Positions 11,463 through 22,230 of a stretch of 64,000 nt of DNA are shown here, one piece after another; position 1 is the stretch's first letter, and each line of letters starts with the position of its first letter. The notes beneath the pieces were generated by a model. The model searched no databases and had not been told where the DNA came from. It saw nothing but the letters and a program-made list of their open reading frames with translations. Origin of the DNA: Zantedeschia hybrid cultivar (taxonomy: Eukaryota > Streptophyta > Magnoliopsida > Alismatales > Araceae); the NCBI GenBank assembly GCA_030544215.1, contig JARZZO010000005.1, forward strand, positions 80,381,024 through 80,445,023, read 5' to 3'. A program made the translations under genes and the position numbers.

Positions 11463-12924
11463 TTACAATTGTGTGCCCAGACCTCTTCCAGGCTGATAAC
11501 CGCTCTTCATCATAATTCTCCATCCTCGGGTACTCATGCACTTCCCCCTTTTTATGGCATTTAACGGGTAAGGAGAAATAGTGGCAGTTTTAAGAGGATC
11601 AGTCACTGGATGGTAAACCTGTAATACCGACAGAAAAGGTTGTCGGCCAGGTAAAGAAGCAGGTTTGATATTCAAGGAATGAGCAGCAGCAAGGATCGGC
11701 ATGCTCGTAACCTTAATGATTCGTCCTTTAAAGGGAAATTTGAGGCATTGATGATTCGTGGAGGGAAACGCTTCGAGAGTTTTTATGTAAGGACGACCCA
11801 AAATGGCATTCAAAGAAGGGTCGATTTCCAGAATGTGAAATTCGATCTCTGTATGACTTACAGGGCCTAGCTCTACTTTCAAATAAACCATTCCCAGAGG
11901 GGAACGTGTGGAGTTATCATATGCTGTTACAGAGATGGGGCTAGGCAGCCATTTTTCCTTGGGCACACCGCACAGTTCCAGGGTCTTCGGAGGTAAAACA
12001 TTGATCGAAGCCCCTGTGTCAACCAGGCATGCATCCACGGCCTTCTTGCAGATGTTGACCGTGATGCTCAGAGCCATGCTTCTGGCTACCGGCGGTGCTA
12101 GTTCCGATGTGTGAAATGTAATGGAGGGTTGATCCCCCTGAGGAACTAATAGTGCTGTAATCTTTTCCGCCGACACGTCCTCGTTGACCATCACCTTCTG
12201 CAAATATTCCATCAAAGCTTCTTGGTGACTCTTCGATCTTTTGATTAGTTCAAGCACAGAGATTCGTGCCGGTGTTCGGTCCAGATGTTTCAACAAATCA
12301 TACTGAGTGCCTGGTGCACTCTCTTCATTGTGTGCTTCCTCCGGCGGCTGTGATGAGCCGTCTCTAACTGTCGACTGAGGAAAGACTTTGTTGAAAATTC
12401 TTCCACTCCGGAGCGCATGTTCCTCAACCGTGGAAGATCCGGGTGACACTTTGAGTACCGCAGAGTTGGGTGGTGTAGGTGACGCGGGGTGTTGGTATGT
12501 AGGTGATGGCGTGGGGTTAGGTGGTAGTGGCGTGGTGTGGATTAAAGGTCTAGACGGTTGGATGGTGGATAGGTAAGTGATTGGGATGGATGAAGTGGGA
12601 AATGGTACGCGTAGTAGCGGTCTGGATGGTTGGATGGTGTCTGGGTAAGCGGTAGTGGTAGCGGGTGAAGTAGGGAATGGTATGCGTAATAGTGATCTGG
12701 ATGGTAGGAGGGGCGCGTAATTGGTTTGCGGTGGGTTATATGGTGGAGGTGTAGGAGTGTGGAGCGTAATGGGCTTGAGGAAAGCAGGTGGTGGTAGTGG
12801 GTTATTGGGTGCGGGTGAATGATACGCGGGTGTCGGTAGAGGGGTGATGGTAATGGGCTGTGGTCTGGGTATGTGGATGGTGCGGCGTGGTGGTTGTTCT
12901 GCGGTACTCTGAACATGACCCGTC
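11463..12924 (-). pseudogene. Element A, proline-rich gag tail plus aspartic protease and G-patch
   Basis: The frame runs from the insertion point of element 3 (12924) to a TAA at 11463-11465. It begins with a Pro/Thr-rich stretch, then has an aspartic protease with the catalytic DTGAS triad region (CLVDTGASINVLP), and ends in a G-patch-like region (GYQPGRGLG). The TAA replaces a Gln codon that element 3 keeps (GTQLQG); element 2 has a TAA at the same place (26987-26989). The gag frame continues upstream at 47897 across the element 3 insertion. CCGTC at 12920-12924 is the left TSD of that insertion. Confidence 0.85.
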
Positions 12925-13392
12925 TGTAGACACGCTAATTTTGACGTCATTTCGAGTAAATTTCATATCATATAATAATGCCTCGAAATGGTCTGATAAT
13001 TAATCATTAATTAATTTTTATTAATCTTTTTAAGTGTCGGGTTTAACAGATGTGTTTAAGTTAATCAATTAGATTGATTTTAGCTCAAATTTGAGTTAAA
13101 ATATGAAGAATTCTAAAAGACGTCGACCCAAATGGACGCCATTTAGAGTTTATTCTTATTTTAACGTTTAAATTTGAATTTTAATTAATTAATTAATTAA
13201 CTAAAAGGCGTCTGGTAATGTCGACGCGTTTTAAGTTTCCTAAGTGATTTTAACTTCCCCTCCGGATGTTTATCCTTATCTTAATTAGTCTAAAAGACGT
13301 CTACATAGATAGACGCGTTTTACCTAATAAAGATAAAGATAAGTTTTCCCGGATATTTATCCTTATCTTAATTAATCTGAAAGGCGTCAGCC
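12925..13392 (+). repeat. Inverted LTR of element 3, first part (interrupted by element 2)
   Basis: It begins TGTAGACACGCTAATTTTG, the U3 terminus, and continues in plus orientation to GGCGTCAGCC, where element 2 starts. It resumes at 32950. Together the two parts make a full-length LTR of 1,310 bp, against 1,311 bp for the element 3 5' LTR. Confidence 0.85.
13388..13392. other. Left TSD of element 2 (CAGCC)
   Basis: CAGCC before the LTR start at 13393 is repeated at 32945-32949 straight after the LTR end. Removing element 2 and one CAGCC restores a continuous LTR sequence. Confidence 0.9.
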
Positions 13393-14666
13393 TGTAGGTG
13401 CTTAGAATGACCGTGTGATTAACATGAAAAATCTATGTTGTTTAGTGTAAACTAACCTATTAAAAATAGCAACTAAAGTGCAGTGATCGCCAAAAACTTT
13501 TAACTTAAAAAGTTTCAAAAGAGATATGATCGCCTACCTTTCAAAAGCGGAAGAATGAGTCATTGGTTCCCCTTCCTCAGCCGGCTGAAGAAAGAGAGCC
13601 CTTTCTTTGTTCTTTTGTTCTTGCTGTTGAATTTGAGGTTGAGGATCGTCCAGAAGTTGTGCTTAATTTCCCCCCTTTTGATCTCTTGTTGTTGTTGAGT
13701 GCAGCAGAGACAGAAACAGAAAACGAAGAAACATTGATGAGAATTTAAATAGAAGCAGTATCTGAACTAATCATGATGTTAAGCATATTTAAAACAGCAA
13801 ACTCACTTTTTGAATGGCTTTAAAACCCCTTAGATCAAGTAGGTTTTTGAAAGATTATGCTGTGGTGTGTGTTTGCATGAAATGAATATGAAAAATGAAA
13901 CTAATGAAGATAAATGCAATAATGAAAAACTTATGCCCAGTCGGTTGAAGCTTTGAAAGGATGAAGATCTTGAAAGGGACGCCGACTTCTGGAAATAGCA
14001 GCGCTCCGGCGTTACGACGTTGTTTCAATCTTCAACTCGCTATAACGCTATGGCTCAACTCAACTTAATTCTCTTCTCTTTCTTTTTTAACTCCTCAACA
14101 TGCAGGGTATTTATAGGCATTTCTTGCGTTCGAGATTAACATTTGAAAACTCCGAATTTATCCATCTTAACCGACAAATAATTACTGATTAATTTATCTT
14201 TATCTGTAATTATATAAAACGCGTCCACCTTGGCTGACGCCTTTCAGATTAATTAAGATAAGGATAAATATCCGGGAAAACTTATCTTTATCTTTATTAG
14301 GTAAAACGCGTCCATATATGTAGACGTCTTTTAGACTAATTAAGATAAGGATAAACATCCGGAGGGGAAGTTAAAATCACTTAGGAAACTTAAAACGCGT
14401 CGACCTTCACAGACGCCTTTTAGTTAATTAATCAATTAATTCAAATTCAAATTTAAACGTTAAAATAAGAATAAACTCTAAATGGCGTCCACGTGTGTCG
14501 ACGTCTTTTAGAATCAATTCAATTGATTAACTTAAACACATCTGTTAAACCCGACACTTAAAAAGATTAATAAAAATTAATTAATGATTAATTATCAGAC
14601 CATTCCGAGGCATTATTATATGATATGAAATTTACTCGAAATGACGTCAAAATTAGCGTGTCTACA
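13393..14666 (-). repeat. Element 2, 3' LTR
   Basis: 1,274 bp, TGTAGGTGC to TGTCTACA on the plus strand. The minus strand has a TATA box CCTATAAATAC at 14107-14117. It carries four N10 palindromes (14220-14241, 14307-14328, 14396-14417, 14484-14505) and the TGACGTCA palindrome near the U3 terminus. Confidence 0.92.
14107..14117 (-). promoter_or_regulatory. LTR TATA box
   Basis: CCTATAAATAC on the minus strand. It is present at the matching place in the other young LTRs (32379-32389, 47303-47313 and, inverted, 33065-33075). In the old LTR of element A it has decayed to CCTACAAATAC (about 51825-51836). Confidence 0.75.
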
Positions 14667-15862
14667 GCTGCCTCACCTTGGCATCGTCTTTGTAAGGGAG
14701 TGAAATGGAATGGAATGTACTGAAAAAGTGATGCCAAGGTGTGATGAGACACGCTCTTAACATCACATGACTGGAATTTTTCTCAAAATTATCAATGAAG
14801 ATAGCTCAAGGAAATCAATGGAATTAATCCTGTCTGGATGAAGTAGACAAGGAAATAAAATAAGGTCGATCAACCTCCTCGGAGTGGGAAGTACCCCAGG
14901 TCGTAGACACTGTAGGTTTCATCATGGGGAGCGTTTGCCAGCCAATGTGGACGTGCTACAGCCATGACGGATCTTAAAAGGAAACAAGAAATATTGGATA
15001 AAGAATCCAATCAAGGATAGAATTCCAAGGATATCTTCAAGCGAACCTCAAAGATAATCAAGATACTCAATTCAGAATGGAATATTTCATATCATGTTTG
15101 AATTATTTAATTAATGGTCTGAAATTTAATCAATAATTAATCCTTATCACAATGATTTCAAAGTCCTACATGATGCATGCTGGGCTAAAAGAAAAATATA
15201 AAGTCAAATCAAATATAAATTAATCAAGGATAATATTGTTAAATTGTCATTAATGAGTTAAGATATCAACTCTTGTAATTCAGTGCTAAGCCGAAGCTCG
15301 TTTATCCACGCACCGTTTCACAAAAGTGGAACCATCGTCCCCACTAATTAACAATCCAACGGCCTATCCGTGCGATTAAGAATTCTCTGGAATTATCACT
15401 GTTTTTGTTGTAGGGGAACTTAAATTCCAGTTTCATCAAAACCATAAGGTCCTTGATACAATCTAATAAATATATAGTAATGCAAATGATTTACATGACC
15501 GGAGTACAAGGATAGAAATAACCGTGTTTTTAGCCACGGTCGGGACTTGAATTCCACAATGGGACTTTCTTGACATTTCCAGCTTTGCTCAGGCTTTCTT
15601 GAATTTCCTGCAATCAAAATTATTAGTTCCAAACCAATATTCAATTTAAACATTAAAATCACAGGATTTCGGGAAAATAGCAGATTTACTAAAACGCGTC
15701 GTGTCGCGCAGACGCCATTTAACTTTGAAACGCGTCAGGTATCCTAGACGCCTTTTACTCACAGAAACAGATTTTTGGTTGTTCTCTATCCGAACTCCAA
15801 CTCTATCAATGCACATCTCTTTTCCAATCCAGAAAAGGCCTACTTAAGATCGCAATTCCTCC
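14667..15862. other. Element 2, 3' noncoding region left of the antisense genes
   Basis: No gene. It is closely matched by element 3 (34973-35960). Two N10 palindromes lie at 15695-15716 and 15731-15752, upstream of the antisense promoter. The polypurine region next to the LTR reads AAGGTGAGGCAGC on the minus strand. Confidence 0.75.
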
Positions 15863-15870
15863 TATATAAA
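15863..15870 (+). promoter_or_regulatory. TATA box of antisense gene 1
   Basis: TATATAAA in the context CTATATAAACACCC, 135 bp before the ATG at 16006, a normal core-promoter distance for a plant gene. It lies antisense to the retrotransposon. Confidence 0.65.
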
Positions 15871-16005
15871 CACCCTTAGGTTATTCCTAAGTAATCCTAT
15901 CATAATCCAAAGATCCAAAGGAGAGTTTTCTTCCAAATTTTCAAGGTTTCTTCAAGGTTTTCAAGCTTCCCAAGCTTCAAGAAGGAGGAACTCCGAAAAA
16001 GAAAG

Positions 16006-17393
16006 ATGGATTCCTCAAACAAGAAGATGAAGATGTCTCTAGAGAAGTTTGCAGACATAGAGAATCATCTCAATGGAAGAAATCCCAATCTTCAAGTAAG
16101 TTCAATCAACTTTCTTTCATGTTCTTCATGTCTTCCATCATGCTCTTCCATCATGCTCTTCATCAAGCTCCCTTTTTATTTCTCTTTCAGAATTACCCCA
16201 TGTTTCCTGGCCCAAGAAAGTTCACGTCTCTCCCTTGGATTCGTAAACTTGCAAAAAGTGTCAAGCTTTCTATGCAAGTGTTCATATCCAAGTGGGATCT
16301 TCAAGGACTTGTAGTGCTTGCTAAGAATTACAAGAGTGCGAACGTAGACTGGGCGGCTATGGGCGCCTTGATCGAGTGGTGGCATCCCCAAACTCATACG
16401 TTCTTCTTCCAAGACTTCGAGTGCACAATCCTTCTAGAAGAGGCGGAACTTCTATTAGGTCTCCCGAAGACCAGAGACAACAGAGACAAGATAGCCTTGA
16501 CAAAAGAGAGAATCACCGGTCAACAGCTATTGACATCGATCATGAAGGATCCTTCAGAAGCTAAAGGATGCCTCACGAAGAAGGGGATCAATCTCGCAAA
16601 ACTAGCCGAGTGGACTCTTTATGAAATTGAAGATCTAAGGGAAGATGAGGCGGAGGATGTAACGAAAGCCCTCGTTACATGCCTTGCTGGTGCCTTATTC
16701 TTTCATGCACAGGATAACATCTTGGAAGACGATCAAATTAGTGCTATTTGCGCAATTTTCGAAGATAAATCCATTAGCACTGCTCTCTTAGCATATCTCT
16801 ACAGTGGACTTTCTGCGGCTTCTGTGGGTCGTCCTCCATATGGATGCATGCTACTCTTTGCCTTGTGGGTTGAACTTCACTTCAAATTCGAGCATAGCAA
16901 GAAAAGGCCTCTGAATCCATCTCAGATCTTCTTGAATAGTCCAATTCATTGCATTGCTAATATTGTAAAGTTCAATGAGTAGATGGTCAACAAGGTTCCA
17001 AAACTCAAGACCCGAGCCGATTGGAGAGAGTATTTGAAACTCATGACATCCGACATATTCGACTCGTCTCCACTTGCTCTTGTTGGAAAACCAGTTTGGG
17101 TGCGCCGTACAGCAGGAGCAGACCTCAAGTTAATTGGAGCCACCGAGTTTGTGTTGTACAATCAACACCGGTGCCTTACTCAACTTAGCTTGGCTCGTCG
17201 CGAGTTCCCTGAATTCTCTCCTACACTTCCAATCAAGAAGCGTGACCTGGAATCCGATGAAGATTATGAAGCCATACAAATCATCATTACTCTATGGAAT
17301 CTTGGCTTTAGCTATCGTGTAAGATCCTCTAAAGACAGAGATAAAGGATTGAAATTTCCTTATCTTAAAGATCTTCATGATATTCTCCCTTGA
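16006..17393 (+). pseudogene. Antisense gene 1 of element 2: plant-mobile-domain-like protein, one in-frame stop
   Basis: Two exons, 16006-16095 and 16191-17393, joined at CAA|GTAAGT and TTTCAG|AAT, giving 430 codons. A TAG at 16980-16982 (codon 294) interrupts an otherwise open frame. After a short Lys/Met-rich start the protein has a globular helical region with WWHPQTHTFFF and LEEAELLLGLPK, the pattern of the plant mobile domain / DUF7745 group (aromatic strand, then a 'LGLP' turn). It looks distinct from antisense gene 2. It runs against the retrotransposon reading direction between integrase and the 3' LTR, where Tat elements are known to carry extra ORFs. Two AATAAA signals follow (17425-17430, 17445-17450). 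Family assignment is by pattern only; role unknown. Confidence 0.7.
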
Positions 17394-18030
17394 ATGTCCT
17401 TTGTCTTTTTTTTGATTTTGATGTAATAAAAATTGATTCCATTGAATAAAGAACGACTTTTCATGTCTTAAAATCTTTCCCCAACTTTCTGTGATGTGCA
17501 CATGATTTTTCCTTAAGTAAAAACCTGATTTTTCCTGAAAATTCAACAATTCGGGTTCTGTAAAATGTAAAACGCGTCCACTCAGAAAGACGCCTTTCAA
17601 ACTATATTCTTTTCCAGAAATTCAATTTAATCCTCAAAAACCCGATTTAAGCTTAAAACGCGTCTACCTGTATAGACGCCTTTCAACTCTCTCTCCTACT
17701 TTTCCAGGATTCTGCCATTAATTCCATGATTAATTCCCTAAAACGCGTCCAGTGAACAAGATGCCTTTAATGATTTTCCTGTGTACGGCTCTGAACAGAA
17801 CCTGAAACGCGTCGACCCATGTGGACGTGTTTCAACCAATTCAAACAGCTGTCCTTTACCGCCTCAACTTATTCGCCCTAAAACGCGTCTTCCTGAGTCG
17901 ACGCCTTTCACCCTTTTCGTTACAGACCCGCGAAGGCCCTCCTTTCTTCCTCACTTTCAAAAATTTCTTCTCTCCACCCGAGCTCCGGCGATTCCGGTGA
18001 TCTCTCTCTCAAAACTCCTTCTCTAGAGCT
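17394..18030. repeat. Spacer between the antisense genes with five N10 palindromes
   Basis: Downstream of the gene 1 poly(A) signals lie five CGCGTC-N10-GACGCC units: 17573-17594, 17659-17680, 17744-17765, 17808-17829 and 17884-17905. They are 64-86 bp apart and all point the same way. No other gene is seen. The last 90 bp are pyrimidine-rich, as in TATA-less plant 5' leaders. Confidence 0.75.
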
Positions 18031-20849
18031 ATGGAACACGGTGAGGGATCAAGGAAGAAGAAGACCTTGGCCAAGAGGAGGCGAAGGCAAGAAGAAGAGG
18101 TTCCCGAGGAGGTGCCGGCGGCGTTAGCCGAGGCGGCGGCCTTCTTGGAGGAAGAGCTCCCTCCACCGGCGCCCATGGCGGTGGAAGAGGAAGAGGAGGG
18201 CGACCTCCACACGGTAAGTCCCTTGTGGAATGAATAGTCAAAGAAAAGAGGGGAAGAAAGGGGTTCTTTCAAGAACCCGAAATCTGGACTTGAAAGGCGT
18301 CCAGACCAGGTGACGCCTTTCAAAAGGCGTCGCCCTTGGTCGACGTCTTTCAAGATAAATTTCGAATTTTTAAATTATTAGAAAATAGGTTTGAATTGCG
18401 TCAAGGTATGTGGACGTGTTTTGAAACACGTCTGTGTGTGCTGACGCCTTTCAAAACAGAAAGTGAATTCTCCTGTTTTTATTAATTGCTGACCCTATTT
18501 TTTTATTTTTATTTGCAGGGAGTGATGAGGGCTAGGATCTCTTGGGACCTAGTCATAGGGGCTTATAGAGGGCTCCCGGATTTCCAGAAGGTGCGCCTGC
18601 GCCGGATGGGGTTCGGTGAGATATTAGACATCGAGCCATTTTGGCTCGATCTAGTCTTGTTACAGGCGCTCAGGGAGCGTTGGCATGCGGAAAGCCGGGC
18701 TTTCCTAATGCCGTGGGGACATATGGTCCCCACCCTAGAGGATGTGGCCAGGATCACTGGCCTCCGGGTAGAGGGCCGACCGGTGAGTGGGGTGACTTAC
18801 CCCGATTATCGAGGATTAGCAGAGGCCTTATTAGGGATAGAGGTATCTAGCATGGGCAGGGAGTCCAGGATGGTCCCCAGGGTAGAAGTAGAAGCTGCCC
18901 TAGGTCTAGACGAGCCCCGGCGTCGGTCTGACGAGACCCGGGAGGAGTTTAGGGACAGGCTAGCAGAGTCGTCCTCTGCCATCTACTGCAGGGACCCTAG
19001 CCAGGTAGAGGAGGTAGACCGACAGCTTAGGGTCTTCCTTGTCTTTTTCTTCGGTCGGTTGCTCTTCGGTATGAAGGGCGACCATATCCACTGTAGATTT
19101 TTGTATTTGTTAGATGACCTAGATAGCTTAGGGGAATACGCTTGGGGTGCGGCCCTCCTGGCCCACCTGTTTGCAGATCTATCCGCGGTCACTCCGGACC
19201 GCGAGACTACTGTCAGCGGCTTCTCGTCGTTCCTCCAGGTATTAAATGTTTTATTATTTATTCATGATATGCAATATGATACGATATTTTTCTAACTTAT
19301 ATGTTTATGCATGTAGGTGTGGAGCTACCATTATTTCCCGCTCGGCAGAGCGAGGATTGTTCGTCCAGATGCCGTCCCCTTGGCCTGCCGTTGGCAGCCA
19401 ATTGTGGACACAGCTCCACAGCACCATCAGCTGACGGCCCTCCGCCGTCAGTTCTTGGACTATCCAGAGCTTCTGGTAAGTTTTTAATTTATTCAATTTT
19501 ATTCAATGCAATCTTTTATTGTTTAAATGCAAATTATTTATATGAATGCATCTAATCTATATGCAGGTGATCTGGCGCCCGTACCTTGGTATGGGCGAGG
19601 AGGGTCAGCCGTGGGTGACGGCTGGCAGGAGGAGGTTCGGGAGGCAAATGTGGCTACATTGCCTCAACGAAATTGAGCCCCTCCGCCTTCGGCTTGTAAT
19701 GAGGACCCTGGGCCTCCACCAGGAATGGATTGACGAGGAGGTCCCGGAGGACGTCGGGAGGAGCATGAGGGGCAAGCAAGCCCTCACAGATTGGCGTGCG
19801 AAATTCCCCGAGCAGTACGAGGATTGGCACCACCGCGGTGTACGGGTGGAGTCCCGTGCGGAGAGTAGCGAGGGCTACCTCCAGCATTACTGGGCCCATT
19901 ACGCCGATCAACTTCGGCTCCTCCGACCACTCGATGTAAGTATGCATTCATGCGCCTTTAATTTTATTATTATCTTGATTTATGTTGATGAATGAATGTA
20001 TGAATGCGTGATTTGCAGGATGCACGTGATGCGGTCATCATCGACCTCCGGGCCCGCCTACATGATGCGGAGGCCCAGCTAGAACAAGTCCAAAAAGAAT
20101 TGTTCGATCTGGTATGTATGCATGAATATGAATGCATGTTTTAATTAATTATTTGTTTTGGCGATTAACCACTGACAGTTATCTTTTGGTGCAGCGAGCT
20201 GTCTACACCCAGGCGGCTCCCCCTACTTATGGAGCTTCATCTTCATCATCCGCTGCGCATGACGCTACCTTGGCTGACCTCCAGAGTCAGCTCGCTTCTG
20301 CCATCCACCGAGCTTTCCTTGTGGAGGAGGATCGGGCCACTCGAGTAAGTTCCTTCCCTTTGGCTTTCTTTTCCAAATTTGATTGCCTTGGACTAATAAA
20401 ATCTTCTTCTGCAGGTTGCTGAGCTTCAGGAGGCCCTTCGACAGAGGGATGCGGAGCTAGCAGAAGCGCGGACTTCGGCTGCTCGCATTGCCGAGTTGGA
20501 GGCTCAGGTGGCGCGCCTCTCCACTGGAGATCTGGCACGACTCCAGGTTCGCTTGGAGATCCTGACGGAGGAGAGGGACCGCGACCGTCTTCGGATGGAG
20601 AGCCTCTAGGGACGTCTGTCAGTCGCAGAGCATGAGCGCAAGATGGTGGAGGAGAGATACCAGCGAGCCCGGCAGCGGGCTATCGATCGAGGTCAGGCGA
20701 GTGCCTTTACCGCCAGCATAGCCATATCATCTGGCCAGGCAGGGCCAAGTGCGATGGGACCGCCTCCACCTCCTAGAGTTCCACCGCCAGATGCCCAGGA
20801 TGAGGCCCAGAGCCAGTTGGATGAGGGCGGAGGGGAGAGCCAGCCTTGA
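18031..20849 (+). CDS. Antisense gene 2 of element 2: plant mobile domain (PMD) protein with coiled-coil tail
   Basis: Seven exons can be joined by clean GT-AG introns with the frame kept: 18031-18213, 18519-19238, 19317-19475, 19567-19935, 20019-20111, 20195-20344 and 20415-20849 (702 codons). The N-terminus is basic then acidic (EEE/PPP). Residues about 64-450 form a plant mobile domain: LRRMGFGEI, then PWGHMVPTLEDVARITGLRV, HFPLGR-like YFPLGRARIV and VIWRPYLG. The C-terminal part is Ala/Glu/Arg-rich coiled coil ending in a Pro-rich tail. One TAG (20607-20609, residue 623) lies in the tail, so the domain itself is complete. PMD proteins occur as host gene-silencing factors (MAIL1 type) and within transposons; which role applies here is unknown. 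Because the gene is antisense, its introns are not removed from the retrotransposon RNA. Confidence 0.8.
18214..18518. repeat. Intron 1 of antisense gene 2, with four N10 palindromes
   Basis: GTAAGT to TTTGCAG. Four palindromes are packed in two pairs: 18296-18317 with 18326-18347, and 18397-18418 with 18427-18448. The members of each pair are separated by only 8 bp. Confidence 0.75.
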
Positions 20850-22230
20850 GGGCTTTTGTACTTCTTTTCTTTTCATGTATCATGTATAAAACACTTTTGA
20901 TATATACATGAAATTTTTGGGCTCCAATTTCGTGTTCTTGTGCTTATCTTGCATCCTGTACAACACTTAACAAACAGGTTAAGTATCTATTTAGGCTTAG
21001 CCCCTTGCCTGACCAAACAAATGGTCAATCAATCTTTTCCTTGAATAAATAGTCAAGGGGGCATAGCCTTTATTAACAAAGGTAATAAGAATAATCAGAC
21101 TTAAGCAAAATGCAACATGCAAGCAAACAGATGCTCACTGAAAATAAAATGAATGAAACATACTAAATGCCACAAGCAAATGCTAATTGAAATATTTTTT
21201 TTTTTGGTTTTGAAATATTCATTTTTGTTTGGGTTTTGAAATATGTATTCTTTTTTTAGATTTTGAAAAATGTATATTTTTTTGAATTTTTGACTATGCA
21301 ATTTTTTTGAATTTTTGACTATGCAATTTTTGAATTTTGACTAATTTTTTTGAATTTTTGACTATGCAATTTTTTTGAATTTTTGATTTATACAATTTTT
21401 TTGAATTTTTGATTTGTACATTTTTGAATTTTTTGACTATGCAATTTTTTTTTTTTTTTTTTTGAATTTTTGACTAAAAGACCAGTATGGTACTTAGATC
21501 AAAAGATCATATTCATTTATTAACTTAATTTCCAATTTGTTCTTTAACAACTTAACTTAAAACCCATCGTGTTTGAACTTGTGTTTCCATTCGTGATCCC
21601 ATTTGATGATTCGACCTTTAGTCAATCTAAGCCATTCTTTAAGCTTGAAGTACACCTCTTTAGAAAGAAAAGAAGAATAGATTTAGAAAGCCCATGAGAA
21701 GGTTCCGGAGACTTAAAAAGATGTCCCTTTCCAACCCTAATATCTGTTGGGGTTCGGTCATTTTCTTTCCGGGGTATTTATCGACCTTGCGTTCCCTTTT
21801 GTTTCATTTCATGGCCTTGATGTAACATTTGTAGTGTATTGGCCTTTTGATTTTCCCCTTGCCTTTTCCTTTTGTTTTTTCTATTCTTTTCTTTCTTTGC
21901 TTTGCTTTGGAACGGATCTCCCCCATTTTTTTATGACGGCCTCCTACTAAGATGGCGGGTATTCTTGGTAGTCTATTCTAAGCCTCGTTCCGACATCATG
22001 GGCCGAGTGTAAAACAGAATTTTATTTAAAAGGAATGATTTGTACTTTACACTCTTAGTCAAGCTTTTGATATTCTTAAGGACTTGACATCTCTTGTTAT
22101 TCACGAATCAAACGTGTCAGTGTGTGCGGTAATGGGTTGGAAGTTGAATTATTCAGACTAACAAAGAAATTTGAGTTTATAAACTTTCTGATTCCACTGG
22201 TCTTTGTACCATACTGATCGACTATTTATC
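20850..22230. other. Element 2, noncoding region between antisense gene 2 and the end of pol
   Basis: No gene. From about 20935 it matches element A (about 220 onward) and element 3 (about 35980 onward). It includes the T-rich minisatellite at 21194-21480. Confidence 0.75.
21194..21480. repeat. T-rich minisatellite of element 2
   Basis: About ten imperfect units of the type GAATTTTTGACTATGCAA plus 5-20 T. It is equivalent to 468-760 in element A and 36226-36430 in element 3, with different unit numbers. Confidence 0.8.

Noticed and set aside
12925..14666. A TIR DNA transposon (TGTAGACACG ... CGTGTCTACA)
   Set aside because: The apparent terminal inverted repeats are two LTRs in opposite orientation that meet where element 2 inserted; TSDs and full LTR reconstruction explain them.
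17573..18448. Regularly spaced repeats with variable spacers, superficially like a CRISPR array
   Set aside because: The constant parts are 9-10-nt palindromic half-sites around a 10-nt spacer, with irregular distances between units, in a plant retrotransposon; no CRISPR feature.
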